Assembly (NCBI GenBank): GCA_020186115.1
Contig: WSYJ01000164.1
Coordinates: forward strand, 744,001-808,000
DNA from: Histomonas meleagridis
Taxonomy: Eukaryota > Parabasalia > Tritrichomonadida > Dientamoebidae
DNA length: 64,000 bases
Direction: 5' to 3'
Shown here: piece after piece, positions 35,388 through 45,458 of the stretch
Layout: every line of letters begins with the position of its first letter
Numbering within the stretch: the stretch's first letter is position 1
Made by a program: the position numbers and the translations under genes
Notes under the pieces: generated by a model
Told to the model about the DNA's origin: nothing
Seen by the model: the letters and a program-made list of their open reading frames with translations, nothing else
The model's database searches: none

Positions 35388-35452
35388 AAAATCACTCTGC
35401 AGAGATCTGAACCACGGATGTTTCTTTCGATGCTCTAAGCAACTGAGTCACA
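35388..35452 (-). ncRNA. tRNA-like element with A-box, B-box and T-run
   Basis: On the minus strand TGACTCAGTTGCTTAGAGCA (A-box and D-arm like) is followed by GGTTCAGATCTC (B-box like) and then a run of seven T, a Pol III-type terminator. The distance between the boxes is about 8 nt too short for a tRNA, the anticodon stem does not fold and no acceptor stem forms. I read it as a tRNA pseudogene or another small Pol III unit. Confidence 0.3.
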
Positions 35453-35542
35453 AAAAATATAGGTAGAAAAAAGTTCAAAATATATTTATATATATAAATC
35501 CAACCCAACAAGATTATTAAACTGAAATCAAAAAAAAAAAAA

Positions 35543-36181
35543 ATGAATACATACTTACAAAATCAATCAATAAAATTATTCCAAAAGCTCATTGATCGAC
35601 CAATGGCGAAATTTCTAAGTGATGATGATAATGATCAAGAGATATCACCTTCTATTATTCAACAAAAACTTCAATCCAACAATTATGCATCATTATTTGA
35701 CTTTTATCTTGATGTTAGATTACTTCTTGAACCTAAGCCAGATCAAACAAATGTTAAAAAATTGATTCTTGAAGAATTAAGTCAATGGTTTACCAACAAG
35801 ATATATAACATCCCAAGATCACCAGAGGAAGAGAATTACATGAAAGTTAAAAAACTGATTAGTAAAATTAATTATATATTCAAGGCAATGATTATTAAAT
35901 TTGAAACATTACCCGATCCAAATTTAGATCCTCTATCGTCAAATGATTTGTCACTGGCATCGTCAAAGATTCCACCACAAACAGGGCAAAAACGAATTGA
36001 AACACTTCAACAAAGAATTGAACATTTGCGCACACCAGAAGAATTGCAGTCAGTTCTACGAATTCTTCAAAAACATATTCCGCAGCTTACTCTTGGACCA
36101 GAAGTTATTATTGAAGGACGGTATATTACAAAAGCATGTGCAAATGAACTTCGCGATTACCTTAATTCTGTCAACGCATAA
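35543..36181 (+). CDS. Bromodomain-like protein
   Basis: A 212-residue protein from ATG 35543. Residues 8-115 follow the pattern of a bromodomain. The first helix is SIKLFQKLIDRPMAKFL, then SPSIIQQKLQSNNYASLFDF and YLDVRLLLE where normal bromodomains have KL..xYxxxxeFxxDvxLmf. The conserved acetyl-lysine-binding Asn after the third helix is not evident (LLLEPKPDQ). A helical C-terminal part (IETLQQRIEHLRTPEELQSV, then LRILQKHIPQLTLG) is a little like the NET region of BET proteins. It is probably a chromatin-linked adaptor with reduced acetyl-lysine binding. A poly-A run directly precedes the ATG. Confidence 0.5.
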   Translation: MNTYLQNQSIKLFQKLIDRPMAKFLSDDDNDQEISPSIIQQKLQSNNYASLFDFYLDVRLLLEPKPDQTNVKKLILEELSQWFTNKIYNIPRSPEEENYMKVKKLISKINYIFKAMIIKFETLPDPNLDPLSSNDLSLASSKIPPQTGQKRIETLQQRIEHLRTPEELQSVLRILQKHIPQLTLGPEVIIEGRYITKACANELRDYLNSVNA

Positions 36182-36403
36182 ATAAATAAAATATTTTTTT
36201 TTAGTTCACTTTTATTATTTTCTATTTTTGAAGATAATTATACAACAATAACTGTGTTTCAATTTGGATGGAATTATAATTTTAAATGATCAACTCGAAT
36301 TTTTTGTCCCATTTTCTCCAAAAATAATTGTTTACAATCATTCGAACATTTTCGTTAGTAATTTCAAAGAAATAACAAAAGAAAAAAAGCGTTTATTTAA
36401 TAC

Positions 36404-39400
36404 TTAATCATCGAAATCATCATCCAATGACTGCCATTCCAAATCATCTTCTCTGTTTCTCCTTGTGTTCTGTGAGAATGTCTTTAGTGACCTTACTTTG
36501 TTCCTTGTTTCCATTTTTGTGATTTGTTTCTTTACAACTTCGACAAATGATTTTTGTTCATTTGCCGAAAACTCCGAAAAGTTTTTGCGAACGATTTCCT
36601 TATCGATTAACAAAATCAAATTTATAGAGTTGGAAACAATCTCAGGTCCTTTTTGGACGTCATTTCCCCATTGCACCAAAGATTTTAATGCGACGTTTGA
36701 AACAGCTGATTCAAAAAGATCATTTTTAGAATCTGATTGTTTATAGATTTGGAACCCGAAAGTTGAAAATTGCAAATAAACAGCACAGTTAATACTATCA
36801 TTCATACAAAGTTCTAAAATATAAGCAAAATTTTTGTATGTAAATATATCAATTCCAATTTCTTTGTTATCGATTAAAGTTTGTGCTATTACATTCATAC
36901 CTCCTTTCTTGAAATTAATCCAAAGGAACAATGATATTAATTCTAAAATATCTTTATCATTTTTTAGATTACATCTTTTCAATGCTTTTCTATATAAGTC
37001 AAATTTGAGAGGAGTCATCGGTTTGCTGGAGTGCCCCGTGATTAGTCTCAATAATTCAACCGTAATTTCGTTTGATTTTTCAAATAGAATTGTGAAGAAA
37101 GCGATGCATTCATTTTTGTTGATCGTATTGTTTTCAAAAGCGTTTGTAATCATTTCAAATATTTTGTGTAAATTTTCTTTCAAATTTTCTATACTCCCAT
37201 CAAACAAAAGTGACGCGAATGATTTCAAATTAAATTTTGAAGAAATCGCGAATGAGAACAATTGATTCCAATTTGATTCTGAAGGCTTATCACCTTCTAA
37301 AACCAAAGTACAAGATTGCAAAAACCTAGGAAGAATCACTTGTGATAATTTTGGAGAAATATCTTTAGCTTTTTGCGCAATATTTATAGCCTCATTAATT
37401 TTCTCCTTAGGAACATCATCTTTATAACAAGTGAAAAGAGTAGAAATAGCATCAAAAGCAGCAGAAACTCTCCAATATTCCTTCGAGTTTTTCATTTCAT
37501 CCAAATAGAATTCCAAAATCAAATCCTTATCCAATATATTAACATCAAAGATATATTGTAACCATATTAAAGAGACAATCATATTCGCATAAAAATCGGA
37601 ATAATTCAATCGATATTCTGCAGTTTCATTATAATCTGGATCACCTTTCCATAAAGCCATAGATATTGAAACAATTTCACAAATTTGTGGAATGAAATCT
37701 TTACCGAATTCTTTTACATATTTAATCAAATTCACATTTTCACGTGCTAAAACGCACATATAAGAAACCACTTCGAAATATGAAGGATTTAATTGATTAC
37801 ATTTCGATAATTCTTCGATGAATCCCTTATAAATATTCTCGAAATTATTATTATCCATTTGGAAGTTCAAATATTTTATAATGAAATGACAACTATAAGT
37901 TAAATCGATTTGAAATGCAATTCTTGTTGCTATAGAGAATTGTGGTTCATAAAGTTCCAAAAGTTTAGTACCACAATCAGTAGTAAAATCTTTAAAGTTA
38001 TCAATGATTAAAGAAAATGATTGGAATACACTTTCCATTAATATATTGACTTTAGTTTCAGTTGTTCTTGTAATTGAAGTCATTATATCATCCAATGATT
38101 CATTTAACAAAGGTTTAGCACCAGCCAAAACTGGAATAATTAAATTTGTTACTTGAAGAATACAAAGTTTTACTTTATCACTTGATTCTATAATTTGTTG
38201 ACCTATTAATGGTAATTTATTTACTGACAAAATTGTTTTAATTATTTGTATCCATTCGATAAGTTTATTACGATCATTATCATTATTAAAATTATTTAAG
38301 AATTGTTTAGAAATTGATATTATAAAATCATTTACATCTTTTTCATTAGTTTTTTGTAACAAGATAAATAATCGAGGAATTAAATCGAAATAATCTTTTT
38401 TCGATTTATTCACATGTAACATATAAGAAAATGCACCACAAGCAAATGTTTGTAATATTGGTGAACAATTACTTGAAGGGAATTCGATTACATTTAATTC
38501 TTTTTCATCAATTAAATCTTTAGCAAATGCGAAAATATATTTCATTGTTTTATACATAATATGTTTTGAAAAAGGCATAGTAATTAACTTAAAACATTGG
38601 AATATTAATTTCATTAAAACTATAATACTTGAATGAATATCTTGGATTTGAGGTGTTAAAATAGGTAATAATTTAACAAATGCATTTGATAATGATAATA
38701 ATTCAAGTGCATTTGGGAAATGATCATTTGAATTTATCATATTAAATATAATTTGACATTGGATATCAGTCACTTTCATTGCGCCTAAATCAACTGGATA
38801 AGAACTATATAACGAAGATAATGCATGAAATACATAAGGTCTACAATATGGTGAATTTATTGCGATGTTATTTAATTCATGCATCATATCGATCAATGAA
38901 TTATTTGCTATTTTTAATAATGAAAATAATGAAGAATATATTAAACATTTCGACTTAAGATCAATAGAATTAGCTAACATTAATATATTGTCGATTTTAT
39001 CTGTATGAACTTTACTCCATTTACCAATACATTCTGCAATTAATTGATTAACAAATAACCCATTGTCTTCTTTCATTTGCCGAAAGATATATTCAATGTT
39101 TTCATATGATACTTTTTCATATGTTTTATATGACATTGATACTATTAATGAAAATAATAATATCAAATTATGGAAGTTACGTAATTGATTATTAATGAAT
39201 AAATTTAATGTGTCATTAGGAAAAGTTTCAACAAAATCTGGAAATATAGAAATTAATTTCTCCGCAAATTGCGTACTACGACCAAATCGTTCGAATCGAA
39301 AAGCATTGATTTTAATTAATTGATGGACTTCACTCATCGGATATTTAATGTAATTCCGTATGAAGTCTTTACGCGGACGAATGGAATTGAAGTTATTAAT

Positions 39401-41119
39401 TAATTGCTCACTAATTAAATACTTAATTTCCTTCTTCGAAATGATCTTCGGAGTCGCCTTAATGATGGCAATGATCAACTTCTTCGAACGGATAAATGGA
39501 GAATACGAAAGTTTCACAAACATTTGCGAAAACTTCGAATATTCCGAATTATTATTATGAACTGATAAAAAGGTACAGATCGACGTGGACAACCTTTTGA
39601 TGATTTGCTTCGATTTGCCGTCAATAAGCGCGTTCAGATCCATCCCTTGTATGGATTTGGTAAATTGGGATATCACATTTGCCACTAAATCCTTTTTGAT
39701 CATATAACTCGGCAAATATGTCATCACCTTAAACGCAGACGCAGTGTATGTGTTAAAGACATTTTTGATGCCTAATGCCTTATCCAAAAATATTGAAATA
39801 TTCTTCGCAACTTTGTTCGCCATAAAGTTCGGAGATCGCGACCCGGCTAATATACTTGAAGCAATCAATGAAAATCCACGTAAGTCTTGTTCAATTGTTG
39901 GATTATCTTCTGGTGGTGTCGCCAAATATAACATTGATGTTTCCAAATATAGCGATGCATGTTCTGGGTATTTTTCTGCGAGTTTCTTAAAGAAGTTCGA
40001 TGCCGCTTTTCGTGAAGCTAAATGTGATGCAGATGATAATTGTAATGCTAAAGCCGCCAATTCACGGACAGCTGAAAAGTCATAGTTTAAGTCCATCAAC
40101 AAACTTAACTGAGCGCCACTCGGCGGATTCTCCTTCGAAACGACGCTGAAAAGTTCTTTTTTCACATCAGGCCCGAAAAGTGACATCAGTTGATAGACTT
40201 CCTCTTGCGAAACGGTTCTGACAAGTTTGAATAGAAGCGGCAACTTTTTGCATATGATCTGTGGGTTCAGTAAATTGAGGAAATGGTACAAAAGTGACGG
40301 GAAATATTCCGAATGTTCTCTGAATATCGCAAACGAAGATCGCAGCGCTTTGTCCACTGCGCTCTCCGCTTTAGTGTTTTTGTGGATGCCGAAGTCTGAC
40401 TCTGCGGAATCATCTGTTGGAAGATTAATTATTGGTGTGGCGATGATTTTGGAGGCGGTGTAACTACATTGGTCATATATAAGTACAGTTTCCGGATTTT
40501 TCATTTGGTCAAAAATAATTGTTAAGATTTGCTTGCTCGGATAATTGTCACATTTACGAAGTGTACGATAAAGTTTGAGTGAAATGAGTTTAAGGGATTC
40601 ATTCTTTTGTGTGTGAAATCCTTTCTTGGCATATGAGAGAGATTTCTTTAGATAACTTTGAAGGCCTTTATGATCCCGCTTAAAACATTGGCAAAGTGCA
40701 TACGTGGATGGATACATTAAATCTTTTGTCATGCCAAGAAGTTTTTGGACTAAACCTGGAATCATTGATTTGACATGTACGCCAATTTTATCAACAATAT
40801 AACCAGTGGCATAAATGATTGACGGGTTTGGATGTGAAACAACCATAGTAATTAAATTCCAGATTTTTGGTGGATCTGTTTTTTGATAAAGTGCTAATAA
40901 ACAACTTCCTATTCGTGTGGAACATGAGCAACTTAAATTACCCTTATTTATCATAAAGAGTTGTAGAAGAACTTTTTCATATTTTTCAAATAATGAATCA
41001 TCATATTTATCTGGTAGTAGTTCTTCAAAATAAACTAATGAAGTCATTAATATTTGTTCGGTGGGGTGTAAGTACTCTATTTTTGTGTATCCTACCAGAG
41101 TCGTAATTAATTCTTCCAT
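36404..41119 (-). CDS. Giant HEAT-repeat protein, HEATR5/Laa1-like
   Basis: A 1571-residue all-helical protein from ATG 41119. Pairs of amphipathic helices run from end to end. The N-terminal section, with CSTRIGSCLLALYQKTDPP, ATGYIVDKIGVHVKSMIPG and LKLISLKLYRTLRKCDN, has the organisation of the HEATR5 (yeast Laa1, plant SWEETIE) family. These proteins help AP-1 clathrin adaptor and dynein-related traffic between Golgi and endosomes. The C-terminus is acidic (REDDLEWQSLDDDFDD), a possible appendage-binding peptide. The family call is by pattern only; other HEAT scaffolds cannot be excluded. ATAACGATAG lies about 45 bp upstream of the start. Part of the gene (39480-40460) is more GC-rich than the rest. 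Confidence 0.55.
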   Translation of the reverse strand: MEELITTLVGYTKIEYLHPTEQILMTSLVYFEELLPDKYDDSLFEKYEKVLLQLFMINKGNLSCSCSTRIGSCLLALYQKTDPPKIWNLITMVVSHPNPSIIYATGYIVDKIGVHVKSMIPGLVQKLLGMTKDLMYPSTYALCQCFKRDHKGLQSYLKKSLSYAKKGFHTQKNESLKLISLKLYRTLRKCDNYPSKQILTIIFDQMKNPETVLIYDQCSYTASKIIATPIINLPTDDSAESDFGIHKNTKAESAVDKALRSSFAIFREHSEYFPSLLYHFLNLLNPQIICKKLPLLFKLVRTVSQEEVYQLMSLFGPDVKKELFSVVSKENPPSGAQLSLLMDLNYDFSAVRELAALALQLSSASHLASRKAASNFFKKLAEKYPEHASLYLETSMLYLATPPEDNPTIEQDLRGFSLIASSILAGSRSPNFMANKVAKNISIFLDKALGIKNVFNTYTASAFKVMTYLPSYMIKKDLVANVISQFTKSIQGMDLNALIDGKSKQIIKRLSTSICTFLSVHNNNSEYSKFSQMFVKLSYSPFIRSKKLIIAIIKATPKIISKKEIKYLISEQLINNFNSIRPRKDFIRNYIKYPMSEVHQLIKINAFRFERFGRSTQFAEKLISIFPDFVETFPNDTLNLFINNQLRNFHNLILLFSLIVSMSYKTYEKVSYENIEYIFRQMKEDNGLFVNQLIAECIGKWSKVHTDKIDNILMLANSIDLKSKCLIYSSLFSLLKIANNSLIDMMHELNNIAINSPYCRPYVFHALSSLYSSYPVDLGAMKVTDIQCQIIFNMINSNDHFPNALELLSLSNAFVKLLPILTPQIQDIHSSIIVLMKLIFQCFKLITMPFSKHIMYKTMKYIFAFAKDLIDEKELNVIEFPSSNCSPILQTFACGAFSYMLHVNKSKKDYFDLIPRLFILLQKTNEKDVNDFIISISKQFLNNFNNDNDRNKLIEWIQIIKTILSVNKLPLIGQQIIESSDKVKLCILQVTNLIIPVLAGAKPLLNESLDDIMTSITRTTETKVNILMESVFQSFSLIIDNFKDFTTDCGTKLLELYEPQFSIATRIAFQIDLTYSCHFIIKYLNFQMDNNNFENIYKGFIEELSKCNQLNPSYFEVVSYMCVLARENVNLIKYVKEFGKDFIPQICEIVSISMALWKGDPDYNETAEYRLNYSDFYANMIVSLIWLQYIFDVNILDKDLILEFYLDEMKNSKEYWRVSAAFDAISTLFTCYKDDVPKEKINEAINIAQKAKDISPKLSQVILPRFLQSCTLVLEGDKPSESNWNQLFSFAISSKFNLKSFASLLFDGSIENLKENLHKIFEMITNAFENNTINKNECIAFFTILFEKSNEITVELLRLITGHSSKPMTPLKFDLYRKALKRCNLKNDKDILELISLFLWINFKKGGMNVIAQTLIDNKEIGIDIFTYKNFAYILELCMNDSINCAVYLQFSTFGFQIYKQSDSKNDLFESAVSNVALKSLVQWGNDVQKGPEIVSNSINLILLIDKEIVRKNFSEFSANEQKSFVEVVKKQITKMETRNKVRSLKTFSQNTRRNREDDLEWQSLDDDFDD

Positions 41120-41474
41120 TCAATGATTGATAAATATTCCAGTACGATAAATTTGCGGTTTCTATCGTTATGCCTCAGAAAAAACATGTTTTTTTTACTT
41201 GTCTGTTTCTTTCTAACTTCATATAGTTTAATGTCAAACATTTTTTTATCAACTGCAAAATAATATTCAGAATATATAACAAAAAAGAAATAAATTTAAA
41301 TGAATTACAATAATTTAATAAATATCATGTTGAGTGATAATATTGTTGTCAGATCGAAGTCTTATTTCTAAACATTCTAATAATTTTAACAAAACTAGAT
41401 TTCAACTTGAAAATTAAAGCATTTTCCTCTCACATCGGAATTCACAGACTCTGTTTGGCCTCCCCTTTTATCAA
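41120..41474. promoter_or_regulatory. Divergent promoter region of the HEAT and eS19 genes
   Basis: This 355-bp spacer carries CTATCGTTA at 41162-41170 (TAACGATAG toward the HEAT gene). Next to eS19 it carries TTTGGCC (41454-41460) followed by TCCCCTTTTATCA, 1-14 bp before the ATG. CCTTTT and the Inr-like TCA near a start codon are described as trichomonad core-promoter elements. The middle is AT-rich without features. Confidence 0.45.
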
Positions 41475-41921
41475 ATGATTGGCGCTGGCAATATCAAAGC
41501 AGTTAATGTTCGTGACGTCGCAGCTAACACCTTCATCGAAGCACTTTCTAAATACCTTGAAACAAATCACCTTGTAGAAGCACCAAAATGGGCCGATTTA
41601 GTCAAAACTGGTCATCTTAAGCAAATGCCACCATGCTTAATCAACTGGTGGTACACACGTACAGCTGCTGTTGCTCGCACTGTATACCTTCACCCAGGCA
41701 CAAGTGTTCAATATCTCCGTAACAAATTCGGTGGAAACAAGAATTATGGTTCTGCTCCAAGACACTTTGCTCAAGCAAGTGGTAAAGTTGTTCGCACTAT
41801 GCTTAAACAATTAGAAGAAATTGGTTATGTTAAGAAGGATGAAAAAGGTGGCCGTGTTATCACACCAAAGGGTCAAAAGCAACTCGACCTTATTGCCAAA
41901 GAAATCCGCTCACAACAGTAA
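41475..41921 (+). CDS. RPS19: Ribosomal protein eS19
   Basis: A 148-residue protein from ATG 41475. The eS19 hallmarks are in order: VNVRDVAANTFIEALSKYL, the EAPKWADLVKTGHLKQMPP loop, WWYTRTAAVARTVYLHPG, YLRNKFGGNKNYGSAPRHF, then ASGKVVRTMLKQLEEIG and a terminal GGRVITPKGQKQLDLIA. It is a component of the small-subunit head, needed for 18S rRNA processing. It is full length. Codons are biased toward C-ending forms as in uL22, fitting high expression. The stop is TAAA. Confidence 0.96.
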   Translation: MIGAGNIKAVNVRDVAANTFIEALSKYLETNHLVEAPKWADLVKTGHLKQMPPCLINWWYTRTAAVARTVYLHPGTSVQYLRNKFGGNKNYGSAPRHFAQASGKVVRTMLKQLEEIGYVKKDEKGGRVITPKGQKQLDLIAKEIRSQQ

Positions 41922-42622
41922 ATCCAATTGATTCTATTCTATTTTAATAATTTAGTAGATCGAATATTCGATCTTTTCTTTGCTTTTGATTTTTCACTAT
42001 TTTTAATACTAAACTGCTCCCTAAAAATGGAAAACACGGTCCTGATAACAGGAGAGTTCATATAAACGCTATTTCTCCTTTTCCTTATTCCAACCATGAA
42101 CAGGGTGGGTCAATGTGCCGATAAAACATTCCTTATTTTACAAACTTGAGAAATTTTTATCAGTTTAAATAAAGAAAACGTGCATTTATTGGTTCAGCAA
42201 ACACTAAAATATTTATTTTGGTAATTTCAAACATCAAGGTATGTTGCAAAAAGATCGGGTTAAACAGAAATAGCCCAATTGCTTAGTGAAAAAGGTAATA
42301 ATATAAATTCTAATTCTTACAATTTTGGTAACCAATAACAAATGAAAATCACCACATTTCGTAAAAGATATCATAAATTATTTTTCTACTTTTTGGATAA
42401 ATTCATTGAATTACACTTTGTTTTCTTGATGAAAAAAGTGTCGTCATTGTGCCCTTGTTTTGTACCTTATTTTATATGTTTCACAGAATAAATAAAACAT
42501 TTTTATATTTATATAATTTAAGTCTTTTTTATATCATTTTTTTATTTATATAAATTATTTTTTACAGCCTTTTATAAAAGATTTTAAGTATTGAACGAAA
42601 AAAACAATTCAAGGGAATTATC
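41922..42622. other. Intergenic region with a trace of ankyrin sequence
   Basis: About 700 bp. At 42263-42312 the plus strand reads TEIAQLLSEKGNNINSN, a lone ankyrin-unit remnant. The segment 42010-42130 is less AT-rich, with GAAAACACGGTCCTGATAAC and a region around ACAGGGTGGGTCAATGTGCC, but has no open frame or recognisable RNA. The last 150 bp are T/A-rich and hold the promoter of the next gene. Confidence 0.4.
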
Positions 42623-44182
42623 ATGTTTCTATCTAACTTTACTCTATTATATGTTGCTTTAGCAAATAATTTTGGTGAATCTCCTTTTTTCCAGTTACCA
42701 AAAATATCAAAAACATATCAATTTTCTATGTTAAATATTCATGTTTCTCATTTAATTAATCCTCTTATTAATGCAAATTCATTAAATCAGGCAAAAATAT
42801 GGAATTCCAAATTTGAAATGTTGATTTTAAAACATGCATTTCTTTCATTAACTTCAAATGATAAAAAATCATTTAGTTCATTAGAGGATACCAATATTGT
42901 GTTTAAAGATAACTTAATTCATTATGTTTATACTACATGTGGAGAAATGAATTGTTTTATGTATATCAATGCTATTAATGTTATCTTTAAAAATAATAAG
43001 CTTTATCATCTTGTTATTGGGCATATTGAAAATTGTATATTGATTGAATCTTCTTGTAAATTGGGAAACTTTAGTGGAAATATTAATATTTCCCAACTCT
43101 TTATTGATAACATTAAGATAAGTAATTGCAATTTAAAAGGCGGGAAATATTTTTTCGGAATTATCATGAAATTTAATCCTATTCATTTTGATTTATATAA
43201 AGAATCTTTAAAAATAAACATGAAACTTTCATTTAGTGAAATATTGATGAAAAATATTCGACATGAAAATTTAGGAAATGGAGTTTTTTCTGCATTTGAT
43301 TTTAGTTTATTTTCATCAATTATTAAAAATGTAAATATTTCAAATATTGATAATAAAAAACAACAAAATGAATCATTAGCTTTAGGATTTCGATTTACAT
43401 CAAATGGAATAAATGCACCAAATGTAAGATATTCTCTATTTGAGAATATGAAATATTATTATAGTTCATTAATTCAATATGATAAATTTTCTGGTTACCA
43501 AAATGACATTAATGGTATATCAATATCTTGTGTAATATTTAGAAAAAATGTTGGCATCCATAACCCTAAAAGTTTTCTCATAGGGAAATATCCAAGTTAT
43601 ATAAGTGGATTTTTACCAGGTGAAAACGATGAATTAAATATAAAGTTTAAAATTGATAACTGCTTGTTTCTATGTGATAAAACCATTAAAGTTTTTGCAA
43701 TATATGACTTAAGTAATGGAGATAAAACTCAATTAAAATCAAAATATTATCTCAACTTTAGTAATTGTATGTTTTCAAGTGTATTAGATTTAATAACAAT
43801 TAAAGAAGATGAAAGAAATGGTTTTGATATTTACAAAAATGTAATATATAATAATTTATTCAATTCTTCCTTAAATACTTCTTTTACCATTAATATATTA
43901 CCAATTAACAATAATGTTAAATGGAAAACACCAATAAAAAGAAAAATTATTAATGATGGAACTCATGTTTTCCATATTACTACTCATTCTTCTATTACAA
44001 ACATATTTTTTGGTTTCTTCGTAGTCATTGTTGGCGTTATTTCATTGTTTGTTTTTGTATTTATATTATATACACAAAAGCTTAACAGTAGGAAATATAT
44101 TCTTATAGGGCAATATAATAATAAAAGTGATAGATTTGATTCAGAAATAAGTGTTAGTGAATACATTTTTTCTGATACATAG
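42623..44182 (+). CDS. Type I membrane protein of unknown family
   Basis: A 519-residue protein from ATG 42623. The first 15 residues (MFLSNFTLLYVALAN) form a plausible signal peptide. A long Asn/Ile/Lys-rich ectodomain of about 430 residues has many potential N-glycosylation sites and short repeating turns (SNCNLKGGKYFFG, KIDNCLFLCDKTIKVF), perhaps a beta-solenoid like other trichomonad surface proteins. One membrane helix (FFGFFVVIVGVISLFVFVF, about residues 457-480) precedes a 35-residue cytoplasmic tail containing SVSEYIF, a possible sorting signal. I do not recognise the family. A surface or endosomal location is likely. Confidence 0.6.
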   Translation: MFLSNFTLLYVALANNFGESPFFQLPKISKTYQFSMLNIHVSHLINPLINANSLNQAKIWNSKFEMLILKHAFLSLTSNDKKSFSSLEDTNIVFKDNLIHYVYTTCGEMNCFMYINAINVIFKNNKLYHLVIGHIENCILIESSCKLGNFSGNINISQLFIDNIKISNCNLKGGKYFFGIIMKFNPIHFDLYKESLKINMKLSFSEILMKNIRHENLGNGVFSAFDFSLFSSIIKNVNISNIDNKKQQNESLALGFRFTSNGINAPNVRYSLFENMKYYYSSLIQYDKFSGYQNDINGISISCVIFRKNVGIHNPKSFLIGKYPSYISGFLPGENDELNIKFKIDNCLFLCDKTIKVFAIYDLSNGDKTQLKSKYYLNFSNCMFSSVLDLITIKEDERNGFDIYKNVIYNNLFNSSLNTSFTINILPINNNVKWKTPIKRKIINDGTHVFHITTHSSITNIFFGFFVVIVGVISLFVFVFILYTQKLNSRKYILIGQYNNKSDRFDSEISVSEYIFSDT

Positions 44183-44376
44183 AAACGGGACTTTAAACAA
44201 GCAGAAGAACTTAATGAATGTTGTAAAGTTTTTATACAACATTTTAAAAACCATTTTGAGGAAACTATCAAATAGCGTATGATATCTTCAATGAAAGAAG
44301 TGCACTTTGAAATTTCAAACCATAACTAAAGAATAAACAAATTGTATAAAAATCATATTAATATTTTAGAATGAAA

Positions 44377-44475
44377 CTAATCCATTTTACTAGGCTTTAA
44401 GTACTGTTCTACTTCGGCGATACTTGTTTTTGATAAGAGCCTTTTCGATCCAATTTTTCGCGAAGTCGATTGCAT
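44377..44475 (-). CDS. Short possible ORF, 32 residues
   Basis: An ATG at 44475 opens a 32-codon frame (MQSTSRKIGSKRLLSKTS, then IAEVEQYLKPSKMD) ending TAG at 44377. It lies just downstream of the VPS4-like gene on the same strand. It is basic then acidic and has some coding look, but it is too short to judge. It could be a real micro-ORF, a remnant or chance. Confidence 0.2.
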   Translation of the reverse strand: MQSTSRKIGSKRLLSKTSIAEVEQYLKPSKMD

Positions 44476-44557
44476 TTTATGTTGTGTTTAACTCAATAAA
44501 TCTGTTTGTGCTGCTGCTGCAATACAAAAAGAATTTTTAAGTAAAATTTTATTTGTT

Positions 44558-45415
44558 TCATTTGAGCCACTGTTCGAATCTTTTTGCCTCATCTTCATTC
44601 AAAGAGGCGCGGACTTTCTCTAGAGCGCTCTTCACATCAGAAATTCCGACTTTGGGCATTACGATGGACTCAAGACTTAACTTGTCAAACGTCATTTCGA
44701 CTGATCCTTCTTCATCTTGATTGCAAATTTCCCACTTATCTCCGGTAACTTTTTTGAAATACTTCGCTTCTTGGACACGAAAAATAGGTTGCATTTGAAT
44801 AGATTTGATTAAAACTAATAAATCTGAAAATGAAAATAATTCAGTATTTTTCGAGATTTCTTCAAGTTCGTGATTCGAAAGTATTATGTTCTCCTTGCTA
44901 AGGTCTTTTTGAACAATTTGGAGACGAATATTTTCTTTTGGCAAAGAAAAGAATATTTTTTTGGAAAATAGCTTGATTAGATTCACATCTAATTTCCATG
45001 GTACATTGGTGGTTCCAATAATAATCATGTTTTTGTTGTCTACACAGAGTTGTTCGATAAGTTCTTGTTTCATTTTTTGAACATTTTCATTTTCGTTTAA
45101 CAAATTGTCAATTTCTTCAAAGCACAAAAGACAAGGTTTTTGTGTCCTTGAAAATGCAAAGATTGCCTTTATAGTTTCGTTGGAATTTGGATCAAAATCA
45201 GTCATTAAAAACTTGTCGCAATGCACATAAATAAATGTGACATTGGGTATTTGACCAGCAAGTGCTTGAACTAGAATAGTTTTCCCTGTTCCTGGTGCGC
45301 CATAAAATAAAAAACTTTGTGAATCAAATTCTTCCCCTTTTTGAAGCGGTGCCAATATCTGATCACAAACAGCTTGTTTAAATTCATTCGGAATTATTAA
45401 AGCAATTTGAATTAA
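44558..45415 (-). pseudogene. VPS4/katanin-type AAA gene, 5'-truncated
   Basis: The frame is open from 45415 (after a TGA at 45416-45418) to the stop at 44558. No in-frame ATG precedes the Walker A; the only start-like codon there is TTG at 45355. The remaining 285 residues hold one AAA domain (YGAPGTGKT, CLLCFEEID, IGTTN) and a C-terminal part with the VPS4 layout (beta-domain-like insert, then DVKSALEKVRASLNEDEAKR). VPS4 disassembles ESCRT-III. The N-terminal MIT domain is gone. The Walker B Asp is Glu, and the arginine-finger stretch (normally IRRRFEKRI) reads LIKLFSKKI. It is probably a decayed copy. The minisatellite begins 44 bp upstream of its open frame. Confidence 0.7.
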
Positions 45416-45458
45416 TCACCGGACTTAACGGCTTCAAATGAACTGACGGTTATCACGC

